A DNA stretch of 9,072 nt from Deltaproteobacteria bacterium (lineage in GTDB: Bacteria; Desulfobacterota_B; Binatia; UBA9968), in NCBI GenBank assembly GCA_016193385.1, contig JACPSF010000313.1, forward strand, positions 1 through 9,072. Direction: 5' to 3'. Made by a program: the position numbers and the translations under genes. How positions within the stretch are numbered: position 1 is the first letter of the stretch; each line of letters starts with the position of its first letter. This document shows, one piece after another, positions 1 through 5,924 of the stretch. Below the pieces are notes generated by a model. The model ran no database searches. It was not told where the DNA came from and saw only the letters and a list, made by a program, of their open reading frames with translations.

Positions 1-1044
1 AGCGGCGCGGGCCTGCCGATTTATTGGAACGATATGCCGCACTCGGGAGTGCAGATCAAGCTCGACCGCAGCGGTGGAGTCACGGTCTTCTGCGGCTCCA
101 CGGATATCGGGCAGGGATCGGACTCGATTCTAGCTTATGCGATAGCGGAAGAGTTCGGTATAGATCCCGCCGACATCCGGGTGGTCACTGCGGATACCGA
201 TCTCACGCCGGTCGACCTGGGAAGCTATTCCAGCCGGGTGACGGTCATGACCGGCAACGCCACGGTTGAGGCCTGCGGCAAGCTTAAAGAGATGCTCCTT
301 GAGGTCGCCAGCGAAGTGCTCGAGGTGCCCGCCGACGATCTCGAGTTCGCCGACGGCCGGGTTCGGAGCCAGAGTCTCCCGGAGCGCGGCATAAGCTTCG
401 TCGAATGCGTTCAGAAGACCGAGGCCAAATTTGGCACCCTTGGCGCGACCGGGAGCTATAAACCGCCAAGACACCCTGCAAACTTTAAAGGCTCCGGGGT
501 CGGCCCGACGCCGGCCTACAGCTTCTCCACCGCCATCGTGGAGCTTCACTGCGACCCTGAGACCGGCGAGATCAAAATCGACAAGGTCTGGATCGCCCAC
601 GACTGCGGTCGCGCCTTCAACCCTCTGCTCGTGGAGGGCCAGACGGAAGGCAGCGTCTACATGGCTTTGGGCGAGGTGTTGATGGAAGAGCAGATCTTCC
701 GCAAGAGCGGCCTCCATAAGATCCCTTCCATTCTGGAATACAAGAGCCCGACCACGCTGGAGACGCCGGAGATCGAGACCATCCTCGTGGAGACCAACGA
801 TCCGGAAGGTCCGTATGGCGCCAAAGAGGCGGGGCAGGGACCGCTGCTGCCCGTGATTCCCGCTGTCTCCAATGCCGTGTATGACGCCGTGGGGGTAAGA
901 ATCCATGAGATTCCGATCACGCCGGACAAAATCTTAAGAGCACTCGACAAAAGGCTCAAGCCGGTTTCGATTCCCGACTATCAATTTCCTCCACCGATCA
1001 AGTGGCAGCCGGGGGAAGGCGTGCAAGTACCGCAAAAGAGTTAG
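1..1044 (+). CDS. hcrA: Molybdopterin-binding (alpha) subunit of a 4-hydroxybenzoyl-CoA reductase-type enzyme, 5'-truncated
   Basis: C-terminal 347 residues of a xanthine-oxidase-family large subunit; the frame is open to the left window edge, so more than half of the usual ~770 residues is missing. Visible family signatures are GSTDIGQGSDS near the left end, the cofactor-domain stretch GSGVGPTPAYSF, and GPYGAKEAGQGPLLPV, whose Glu (codon 826-828) fits the catalytic Glu next to the molybdenum. In the known enzyme the subunit binds Mo-molybdopterin cytosine dinucleotide and reductively removes the phenolic hydroxyl of 4-hydroxybenzoyl-CoA, giving benzoyl-CoA. The next gene starts 3 nt after this stop and encodes the matching FAD/[4Fe-4S] subunit, which favours the HBCR type over xanthine or aldehyde oxidoreductases. 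The small [2Fe-2S] subunit is not in the window; it may lie upstream. Related aromatic or heteroaromatic acyl-CoA substrates remain possible. Confidence 0.85.
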   Translation, partial: SGAGLPIYWNDMPHSGVQIKLDRSGGVTVFCGSTDIGQGSDSILAYAIAEEFGIDPADIRVVTADTDLTPVDLGSYSSRVTVMTGNATVEACGKLKEMLLEVASEVLEVPADDLEFADGRVRSQSLPERGISFVECVQKTEAKFGTLGATGSYKPPRHPANFKGSGVGPTPAYSFSTAIVELHCDPETGEIKIDKVWIAHDCGRAFNPLLVEGQTEGSVYMALGEVLMEEQIFRKSGLHKIPSILEYKSPTTLETPEIETILVETNDPEGPYGAKEAGQGPLLPVIPAVSNAVYDAVGVRIHEIPITPDKILRALDKRLKPVSIPDYQFPPPIKWQPGEGVQVPQKS

Positions 1045-1047
1045 GCT

Positions 1048-2040
1048 ATGTTGAGACTACCAGAATTTGGCTACATCCGGCCTCGAACGTTGAAAGAGGC
1101 CACAAAGGTGTTAGCGGATTGGGGTTCCGAGGCGATGATGGTGGCGGGGGGAACGGATGTCTATCCGAAGATGAAACGGGGGCAGTTCACCCCGCGCCAT
1201 CTGGTCTCGCTGAAGACCCTTCGGGAGCTTAAAGGAATTCGCCGGAGCAAGGAAGGAATATGGATCGGGGCCGGGGAGACCTTGACGGCGGTCTCCGGGC
1301 ACCGGCTGATCCGGAAACATCTTCCGGCCTTATCGGACGCGGCGGAGTCGGTATCCACGCCACAGCTACGAAACATGGGAACCATCGGCGGCAACGTGTT
1401 GGTGGACACCCGGTGCAATTACTATGACCAGACGTTTTTTTGGCGGCAAGCTGCGGGTTTTTGCCTGAAGAAGGACGGGCAGATTTGCCTGGTAGCGCCT
1501 GGGAGCGACAAGTGCTTGGCAATCTCCTCCTCGGACACGGCGCCCGTGTTGGTGAGTTTGGGGGCGGAAGCGGTTTTGGTAGGGCCGCAAGGGGATCGGC
1601 GGGTGAAGTTGGAGGAGGTATATCGGGACGATGGAATAGACTATCTGGGCAAGGGAGTAGGTGAGGTGCTTAAGGGGCTTGTGATTCCCGAGGAGGCTTT
1701 GGGATGGCGTAACGCCTATTTGAAGCTTCGGCGTCGGGGATCGTTTGACTTTCCGGTGCTTGGGGTAGCGGCGGTGTTGGGCATAGATGATGGAGGTGAG
1801 TGTCGGCACGCGCGGGTGGTGTTGACGGCGGTGGCCTCGGCGCCGAAGGTCGTGGAGGAGGCAGGCCGGTTGCTCGAGGGGCAGAAGGTGACCAAGGAAC
1901 TGATCGAGGCGGTTTCGGAGGCGGCGGCGAAGGTGGCACATCCGTTGGACAATGCCGACCTGGATTACTGGTACCGCAAGCGCATGGCCAAAGTCTTCAC
2001 GAAAAGAGCCCTCGCCTCGGTCTCCGGCTGCGAACTGTAA
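1048..2040 (+). CDS. hcrB: FAD/[4Fe-4S]-binding (beta) subunit of a 4-hydroxybenzoyl-CoA reductase-type enzyme
   Basis: Complete 330-residue CO-dehydrogenase-type flavoprotein. The FAD-binding signatures are MVAGGTDVYPKM (about 31-42) and NMGTIGGNVL (109-118). Directly after the second is a loop with four cysteines, Cys123, Cys139, Cys147 and Cys156. Ordinary xanthine-oxidase-family FAD subunits lack this loop; the beta subunit of 4-hydroxybenzoyl-CoA reductase uses it to bind an extra [4Fe-4S] cluster that lets electrons run from low-potential ferredoxin to the Mo centre. The Cys spacing (16, 8, 9) agrees, from memory, with the Thauera aromatica enzyme. The gene starts 3 nt after the alpha-subunit stop and is probably translationally coupled to it. 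Codon use is strikingly G-ending (TTG, GTG, GGG, GCG) compared with the C-ending codons of the upstream gene, which leaves a long meaningless open frame on the opposite strand. Confidence 0.87.
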   Translation: MLRLPEFGYIRPRTLKEATKVLADWGSEAMMVAGGTDVYPKMKRGQFTPRHLVSLKTLRELKGIRRSKEGIWIGAGETLTAVSGHRLIRKHLPALSDAAESVSTPQLRNMGTIGGNVLVDTRCNYYDQTFFWRQAAGFCLKKDGQICLVAPGSDKCLAISSSDTAPVLVSLGAEAVLVGPQGDRRVKLEEVYRDDGIDYLGKGVGEVLKGLVIPEEALGWRNAYLKLRRRGSFDFPVLGVAAVLGIDDGGECRHARVVLTAVASAPKVVEEAGRLLEGQKVTKELIEAVSEAAAKVAHPLDNADLDYWYRKRMAKVFTKRALASVSGCEL

Positions 2041-2362
2041 ATACGAAATGAGTGGCCGGGCCTCGGGCAAGCCGGCACAACCAGCAGCATGAACCCGTAA
2101 TTCCAAACGCTTTTGTAAGTTCCCAGCCGTCCTTCCGGCCCTTACAAACTTGCGGGTCGGCGGTGACGCCCAACCGTTCAGTCTCAAGGTAGCCCAGAAG
2201 ATCCTGACGAAACATTTCATCTCCCAAAGCCAATACGGCACGACGAGCCCGCTAAGAAAGAAAGGCCCCGAAATAACAGGTCCAATCGTCGCCTTGGAGG
2301 CACCGACCTTCGGGGTGTCAACCGTTGGGAGGGCTGGTCCGTTAGTAAGATCAGGGGGCGGA
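2041..2362. other. 322-bp intergenic region between the reductase genes and the sigma-factor operon
   Basis: No convincing gene is seen. It contains a perfect 8-bp inverted repeat (2112-2119/2141-2148, listed separately). A minus-strand reading from an ATG at 2215, preceded by a GGGAG motif, gives about 72 codons beginning MFRQDLLGYLETERLGVTAD. It runs into the hcrB end, has a low-complexity arginine-rich tail, and I do not recognise it; it may be a degraded gene or chance. The promoter for the sigma-factor operon should lie here, but I found no convincing -35/-10 pair or ECF-type AAC/GTC pair. Confidence 0.5.
2112..2148. repeat. Perfect 8-bp inverted repeat with 21-nt spacer
   Basis: TTTGTAAG at 2112-2119 is mirrored by CTTACAAA at 2141-2148. 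The 21-nt spacer can form a small inner CCG/CGG pairing. It lies 70-110 bp after the hcrB stop. There is no T-tract on either strand, so a classic intrinsic terminator is unlikely. It could be an mRNA 3'-end hairpin or a protein-binding site. The arms are seen directly; the role is unknown. Confidence 0.4.
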
Positions 2363-2905
2363 ATGGATGAGGAACGCGAACGCGGTTTGGATAATCCAAC
2401 CTCGTACGAAGAGCTTTACTCCGCCCACCGTCAACAGGTTCTCCGAATCTGCCGTGTATTGCTGGCGGATCGCCACGAGGCTGAAGAAGTCGCGCAAGAG
2501 GTCTTTTTAAGAATGTTTCGGGCGTACCAATCTCAAGATCACACCCAACCCATGGACTGGAAGCCATGGCTCACACGGGTGAGCGTTAACGCGTGTCACG
2601 ACCGGCGGCGTACAGGGTGGTGGAAGTGGTGGCGGCTAGCCAACATAGAATACCGGGAAACAGACCACCCGAGCCGAGGACGAACCCCCGAAGAAGAGGT
2701 CCTCAGCCGTGAACTGCAACGGCACCTATGGTCGGCATTTCGAAAGCTATCCGCGCGCCAGCAAGAGGTTTTTGCCTTGCGTTACGTGGAGGGTTTTTCC
2801 ACGGAAGAGGTGGCGGAGACCCTGAGGTTAACCACGGGAAGTGTCAAACGACACCTTTTTCGGGCTGTTCATCAGCTGCGCCGCGCGCTCGGAGATCAAT
2901 TATGA
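2363..2905 (+). CDS. ECF-type RNA polymerase sigma factor
   Basis: 180-residue extracytoplasmic-function sigma factor. Region 2 spans about residues 15-85 and includes the typical DRHEAEEVAQEVFLRMFRA core-binding helix at 37-55 and the WLTRVSVNACHDRRR segment (69-83). Region 4 spans about 115-176 with LSARQQEVFALRYVEGFS followed by the helix-turn-helix TEEVAETLRLTTGSVKRHLFRA. The start chosen is the ATG at 2363, preceded by AGGGGGCGG; the frame is open further upstream to 2150, but that stretch does not look like sigma-factor sequence. The stop overlaps the start of the anti-sigma gene by 4 bp (ATGA), the usual arrangement for a sigma factor co-translated with its inhibitor. It probably directs transcription of its own operon and envelope-stress genes; the inducing signal cannot be read from the sequence. 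Confidence 0.9.
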   Translation: MDEERERGLDNPTSYEELYSAHRQQVLRICRVLLADRHEAEEVAQEVFLRMFRAYQSQDHTQPMDWKPWLTRVSVNACHDRRRTGWWKWWRLANIEYRETDHPSRGRTPEEEVLSRELQRHLWSAFRKLSARQQEVFALRYVEGFSTEEVAETLRLTTGSVKRHLFRAVHQLRRALGDQL

Positions 2906-3384
2906 GCCGATGTCTGAGGGATCGAACGCTCTTGTTACTTTACGAAAGTGAGGGAACCGCCGTACAGCGGGGACACCTCTCGAAATGCGAAGCCTGTGGG
3001 GCTCGCTACCAAAGGCTCGCGCGGGATTTGGAGAGGATCGGTCGAGTGCTCCGAGAGGAGCCCCCTCGGGGCGACGTGGTCCGCGGCTCTTACAGGCCCG
3101 TTGTTCCGTGGCTCTCCGTCACCGCAGGGCTTGTGGTAGCGCTTGCGTTAGGTTGGGGAGGTTTGTGGACGTGGAATCGGACTCCCCCCGTTCCCACCGA
3201 CAGGGCCGATAATGAGGAGGTCTGGAGATTTTTGGAAGAGACCTCTACGGCGCTGCTCATGCTGGACACTGCGAGTGGAGCGGAAGACGCGTCCCAGGCT
3301 TCGGACTTCCCCTACGTGCCAGCGGCCCTGGGAGAAGAATTGCCCTGCGAGGGAGTAGACCTGTTCTTGGGCTGTGAAGGATGA
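2902..3384 (+). CDS. Membrane-anchored anti-sigma factor with ZAS-type zinc motif
   Basis: 160 residues. The short cytoplasmic N-terminal part has Cys4 and the motif HLSKCEAC (His25, Cys29, Cys32), the H-x3-C-x2-C signature of zinc-binding anti-sigma (ZAS) domains that clamp an ECF sigma factor. One transmembrane helix follows at about 69-91 (VPWLSVTAGLVVALALGW), leaving a C-terminal periplasmic part of about 70 residues that ends in a Cys-containing tail (Cys149, Cys158). The start ATG overlaps the sigma-factor stop, so the pair is translationally coupled. Expected role: hold the sigma factor inactive at the membrane until a periplasmic signal releases it. The LTxxQ protein encoded 31 nt downstream is a natural candidate partner in the periplasm. 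Sequence outside the zinc motif is not recognisable, as is common for this group. Confidence 0.83.
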   Translation: MSRCLRDRTLLLLYESEGTAVQRGHLSKCEACGARYQRLARDLERIGRVLREEPPRGDVVRGSYRPVVPWLSVTAGLVVALALGWGGLWTWNRTPPVPTDRADNEEVWRFLEETSTALLMLDTASGAEDASQASDFPYVPAALGEELPCEGVDLFLGCEG

Positions 3385-3415
3385 AGTCTCGGGAAGCATG
3401 TAAAGGAGGTCATTT

Positions 3416-3901
3416 ATGAAAAGACTTTGTAAAATTATTGGATTGGGGTTGATGGCGTTAAGCCTGATGCCGGGAGCTGTTTTGGGACAGACGACCCTTC
3501 GACGCAGCACGCCGGTTCGTGTGATGCGGGGCAGCCCTGGAATCTTCTCGCCTTGGATTCTCCGAGGGCTCGATCTCACCGCCGAGCAGCAAGCGCACCT
3601 GCAAGAGATTAGGGCAGCCCACCAGGCGACTCTTCGGGACCTTTTCAACCAAATACGTACGGTCCGGGGAGAAATTGCGGACAAGCTCTCCGCTGCCGGG
3701 GAGGCAACGGCAGAAGATTTTACAGATCAAACCGAGCGCCTCGCGAAGCTTCAGCAGCAACTACTGCGAGAAGGATTGACCGTGGCCCTAAAGGTTCGCG
3801 CCGTGTTGACGCCGGATCAGCGTGCAAAAGCTGAGCAGATAAGACAGCGGCTGAAGCAACTTCATGAGGAGATGCGTAGCTTGTACGGCGCCCGGAGGTA
3901 G
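3416..3901 (+). CDS. Periplasmic LTxxQ-motif protein (Spy/CpxP/CnrX-like)
   Basis: 161 residues. An N-terminal signal peptide (MKRLCKIIGLGLMALSLMPG, probable cleavage around Gly24/Gln25) exports it to the periplasm. The mature part is almost all helix and carries two LTxxQ motifs, LTAEQ at 54-58 and LTPDQ at 131-135, the hallmark of the Spy/CpxP chaperone and CnrX/ZraP metal-sensor superfamily. The strong ribosome site AAAGGAGGT at 3402-3410 fixes the ATG at 3416 and suggests high expression relative to the two genes before it. Its place directly after an ECF sigma/anti-sigma pair resembles CnrYXH-type systems, where a periplasmic member of this superfamily regulates the anti-sigma factor. 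No clear His/Met-rich metal site is seen, so metal sensing is only one option; envelope-stress chaperone activity is equally possible. Confidence 0.8.
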   Translation: MKRLCKIIGLGLMALSLMPGAVLGQTTLRRSTPVRVMRGSPGIFSPWILRGLDLTAEQQAHLQEIRAAHQATLRDLFNQIRTVRGEIADKLSAAGEATAEDFTDQTERLAKLQQQLLREGLTVALKVRAVLTPDQRAKAEQIRQRLKQLHEEMRSLYGARR

Positions 3902-3934
3902 CGCCTTTTTCTGGATTTGGGCGAGGGGTTTGCT

Positions 3935-4375
3935 GTGGCAGAAAATATCGACCAAGGACGAGACATTGTCTCTCTATTTCAACCTGATACGCTTCTCGTG
4001 GATACCTACCTCGAGACGATCCGGGCAAAATTCCATCTGGATCCCGAAAGGGACTTGATGCTGGCCGTCCTCCGGGATGCCGTGGATTCTTTTCAGAGAA
4101 ACATGTTTTACCGAACGGGAAAAGAGAAGGCGGCATTTCTGGAGGCAGAGGATTGGATGTTCGAAGAGGGGAGCGATTGGGTCTTCTCTTTTGAAAACAT
4201 TTGCGAAACCTTGGGGATCGATCCCCATTATCTGCGCAAGGGTTTGAATGCCTGGAAACGGCGAAAGCTTCACGAGCATCCCGCAGGCGTCTCGTTCCAG
4301 CAGGCATCAAGACAAGACGGATCGACAAGCGGCGTTTCAGGTTCTGCTTTTGGATTGACCGGGCCGTTGGATTGA
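3935..4375 (+). CDS. Conserved-looking hypothetical protein with a helix-turn-helix-like segment
   Basis: 146 residues from the GTG at 3935, preceded by GAGGGG at 3923-3928; a TTG at 3917 is a weaker alternative start. I do not recognise a named family with certainty. The central part contains an acidic helical region (PERDLMLAVLRDAVDSFQ, about 37-54), then KEKAAFLEAEDWMFEEG and FSFENICETLGIDPHYLRKG (about 85-104). The last segment has the spacing of a DNA-binding helix-turn-helix, followed by basic residues (WKRRK). The final ~35 residues are low complexity (Ser/Gly/Gln) and may be disordered. It starts 33 nt after the LTxxQ gene and is probably the last gene of the sigma-factor operon. A cytoplasmic regulator is an inference from the HTH-like segment only. 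Confidence 0.65.
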   Translation: MAENIDQGRDIVSLFQPDTLLVDTYLETIRAKFHLDPERDLMLAVLRDAVDSFQRNMFYRTGKEKAAFLEAEDWMFEEGSDWVFSFENICETLGIDPHYLRKGLNAWKRRKLHEHPAGVSFQQASRQDGSTSGVSGSAFGLTGPLD

Positions 4376-4402
4376 AGAACGGCACTGGTCACGGGGTAAG
4401 GC

Positions 4403-4447
4403 ATGGCCAGGCTGAGCATCACACAAGACGACATGGAGGACCGGTAG
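4403..4447 (+). other. 14-codon mini-ORF, possible gene remnant
   Basis: An ATG preceded by GGGGTAAGGC begins MARLSITQDDMEDR and stops at a TAG. The beginning looks like the N-terminus of a longer small protein. It may be a remnant left after deletion, or chance. No downstream frame restores a longer product. Confidence 0.12.
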
Positions 4448-4472
4448 CTAAGCGGAAGTAAAGACCAACGCG

Positions 4473-4503
4473 TTCCCCCGGCTATTCAAGCATAAACCGG
4501 GAA
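4473..4503. terminator. Possible bidirectional hairpin between convergent genes
   Basis: TTCCCCCGG (4473-4481) and CCGGGAA (4497-4503) can pair over about 7 bp with unpaired C bases on the left side, enclosing an AT-rich 15-nt loop. It sits between the + strand operon end and the - strand gene ending at 4531. No T-tract follows, so termination is only suggested by position. Confidence 0.25.
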
Positions 4504-4530
4504 GCGCAGCGCCCGCAACGAGGCGCCTCC

Positions 4531-4752
4531 CTAACAATCCCGCATTTTTTCCAGCCAGCGACCGCCTCGGATTTCCGGGCCGATATCGCCCCGCAGCGGC
4601 GCGCTTCTAAGAATCTCTTCGAGGGCAAAATAGGCGAGGAGATAAGCTCCCCTCTGATCATCTCCGGTGACGTCGACGGCGGCATCGGTCAGAGCGGCAA
4701 TCAGCTCGCCGAGTGTGGTCTCGATTTTTTCTGACTTATTCTCATACATCAT
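4531..4752 (-). CDS. Small acidic-helical protein of unknown function (73 aa)
   Basis: 73 residues beginning MMYENKSEKIETTLGELIAA. The frame is open further upstream to 5001, but that part looks non-coding and holds a promoter, so I chose the ATG at 4752. It is preceded by GGGGGAAGGG with an 8-nt spacing; the adjacent ATG at 4749 is an alternative. The protein looks cytoplasmic and largely helical: an amphipathic first half (TTLGELIAALTDAAVDVTGD), then a helix (AYLLAYFALEEILRS) and a basic tail ending in Cys. It resembles small hypothetical proteins of the 'TTLGDLI-ALTEEA' type found in several uncultured phyla (recollection, not checked). A perfect sigma-54 promoter match lies about 70 bp upstream, supporting both expression and the chosen start. 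Confidence 0.6.
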   Translation of the reverse strand: MMYENKSEKIETTLGELIAALTDAAVDVTGDDQRGAYLLAYFALEEILRSAPLRGDIGPEIRGGRWLEKMRDC

Positions 4753-4821
4753 TTCAATTACCCTTCCCCCGTTCTCCGCACCCCGACCCCTGACTCCCGA
4801 CAATTTCCAAGAGGATACGCG

Positions 4822-4837
4822 TGCAAGCGCCATGCCA
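4822..4837 (-). promoter_or_regulatory. Sigma-54 (-24/-12) promoter for the 73-aa gene, perfect consensus match
   Basis: The minus strand reads TGGCATGGCGCTTGCA from 4837 to 4822. This matches every defined position of the sigma-54 consensus TGGCAYRNNNNTTGCW, including the invariant GG-N10-GC. Transcription would start near 4811, giving a leader of about 60 nt before the ATG at 4752. Sigma-54 promoters need an activator ATPase; none is encoded in this window. Confidence 0.62.
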
Positions 4838-4933
4838 TCAACAGAAGCTCGTTTTGGCGCTTTATCATTGGCGGAATTTTGCACGATTGCGAAAACTAAA
4901 AGGGAATAATTGCAAGAGTTGGAAATAAACGAT

Positions 4934-4950
4934 GCAGGTGACGCGCCTGC
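4934..4950. promoter_or_regulatory. Palindrome, candidate activator or operator site
   Basis: GCAGGTG-ACG-CGCCTGC: seven-base arms with one T/G mismatch around a 3-nt centre. It lies roughly 130 bp upstream of the expected start of the leftward sigma-54 promoter and about 60 bp upstream of the rightward one. The first distance is usual for an enhancer-binding site, the second a little short. The role is inferred from position and symmetry. Confidence 0.35.
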
Positions 4951-4974
4951 CGTAGCTTCGTGACCATTTTTGAT

Positions 4975-4990
4975 TGGCATGATTTGTGCT
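4975..4990 (+). promoter_or_regulatory. Sigma-54 (-24/-12) promoter for the universal stress protein gene
   Basis: TGGCATGATTTGTGCT keeps the GG-N10-GC core and matches the consensus TGGCAYRNNNNTTGCW at all but one defined position (G for the first T of TTGC). The expected start is near 5001, about 37 nt before the GTG start at 5038. Confidence 0.55.
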
Positions 4991-5037
4991 GCTGCCTCCA
5001 TTTAAAAGCCCGGCATTCTTAAAGAGGAGAGGGAACT

Positions 5038-5544
5038 GTGGATAAGATTCACAAGATTCTAGCGCCTACGGACCTTTCTGAGATCTCACAGGCCGGAGTT
5101 CGGTATGCTTTAAATCTGGCCCGAGCGGTTGGGGCCGAAGTCACCGTGTATCAAGTGTTAAGCCCCGAAGAGGTCATGCAATATGTGGACAAATTGAAAC
5201 AAGTCGAGGCGGGAGAGCCCGCGCAGAGATTGCCTTCGCCCATCCTACAGCGGTACGAGGCAGTGCTGGCACGATTCCTAAGCGACAACTTCTCCGACCT
5301 TATCCCGTGGCTCAAAGTGCGTGAGAAGGTGGAAGTGGGCAGGCCCGATAAAGCCATAGTTCAGCGCGCCAAAATTGAAGGATCCGATTTGATCGTCATC
5401 GCCACCCATGGCAGGTCAGGTCTCGCGCACATCCTGTTGGGAAGTGTTACCGAAAAGGTCGTTCGCACTGCCCCCTGCCCGGTCCTGACCGTGCATCCAC
5501 GTACAGGGAAGGAAGCGATCACAAAATACGCTACCTCAGCCTGA
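5038..5544 (+). CDS. Universal stress protein (UspA family)
   Basis: 168-residue single-domain Usp protein. The N-terminus HKILAPTDLSE has the usual nucleotide-contacting Asp (Asp12). The C-terminal part carries IATHGRSGLAHILLGSVTEK and ends in the typical APCPVLTV strand. The ATP-binding motif is present from Gly125 (G-x9-G-S, 125-136), with Ala122 where many ATP-binding members have the first Gly, so ATP binding is likely but not certain. The start is the GTG at 5038, well served by the AGAGGAGAGG stretch just upstream. About 30 residues of insertion (45-75, with Gln, Glu and Pro) separate the first strand from the next helix, as in many environmental Usp proteins. It is probably a small ATP-binding dimer active in stress survival. 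It is transcribed away from the 73-aa gene and seems to have its own sigma-54 promoter. Confidence 0.88.
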   Translation: MDKIHKILAPTDLSEISQAGVRYALNLARAVGAEVTVYQVLSPEEVMQYVDKLKQVEAGEPAQRLPSPILQRYEAVLARFLSDNFSDLIPWLKVREKVEVGRPDKAIVQRAKIEGSDLIVIATHGRSGLAHILLGSVTEKVVRTAPCPVLTVHPRTGKEAITKYATSA

Positions 5545-5584
5545 CTCCTCTTTCCAAGTGAAAATATAATTTGACCGCCGCAAC

Positions 5585-5905
5585 CTACGAGCTCAGGTCC
5601 CGCTTCATCGCGTCGAACTGCTCTTTGCTGATCTCGCCGCGCGCGTAGCGCTGGCGCAGGATTTCCAGCGCGGAATCCGATCTGGCTTCCCTACTCTGGC
5701 CGATGAGCCAGCGGATCAGGACCACCAGACCCACGATGATAAGGCCCCAGAACAAAAACATCATGAACATCATCCCAAAGCCCCAGCCCCACCACATCGG
5801 ATGCATCCCCCATCCCCACTCGTACGGGCGTTCTTGGGCCAAGGCCACTGCTGGCATTATCGAGAAACTGGCCAGCGCCGCGCGACGCAGCTTTGTTCGC
5901 ATCAT
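5585..5905 (-). CDS. SHOCT-domain membrane protein with Trp/Met/His-rich segment
   Basis: 106 residues. The ATG at 5905 is chosen because AGGAGG lies 7 nt before it; the reading is open further upstream, but that part overlaps the transporter gene. The N-terminus looks like a signal peptide (residues 1-24, ending VALAQE). A remarkable segment rich in Trp, Gly, Met and His follows (WGWGMHPMWWGWGFGMM, about 30-46), then one transmembrane helix (about 47-68) and a basic RWLIGQSR boundary. The C-terminal SHOCT domain (about 78-104) reads SALEILRQRYARGEISKEQF. SHOCT domains are short oligomerisation modules. The Met/His/Trp segment could bind a soft metal ion such as copper, but this is inference. 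It is the last gene of the minus-strand cluster, 19 nt after the selenoprotein candidate. Confidence 0.72.
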   Translation of the reverse strand: MMRTKLRRAALASFSIMPAVALAQERPYEWGWGMHPMWWGWGFGMMFMMFLFWGLIIVGLVVLIRWLIGQSREARSDSALEILRQRYARGEISKEQFDAMKRDLSS

Positions 5906-5924
5906 GGGACCGCCTCCTATTCCT

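Larger units (their letters stand above)
4753..5037. other. 285-bp divergent regulatory spacer
   Basis: Separates the 73-aa gene (leftward) from the universal stress protein gene (rightward). It is more AT-rich than its surroundings and contains two outward-facing -24/-12 matches and a palindrome between them (listed separately). A minus-strand open frame crosses it, but it has no family resemblance and no ribosome site, so I do not treat it as coding. Confidence 0.55.

Noticed and set aside
130..906. Minus-strand open frame of 258 codons opposite hcrA
   Set aside because: It is a shadow of a well-recognised molybdopterin enzyme and has no family features of its own.
1366..2241. Long minus-strand open frame (291 codons) opposite hcrB
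   Set aside because: It is a by-product of the G-rich codons of hcrB. The translation is rich in Arg, Pro and His and resembles no family.
4753..5001. Longer N-terminus (156 aa) for the small minus-strand gene
   Set aside because: The extension lacks a ribosome site, crosses a perfect sigma-54 promoter match, and its composition differs from the 73-aa part.
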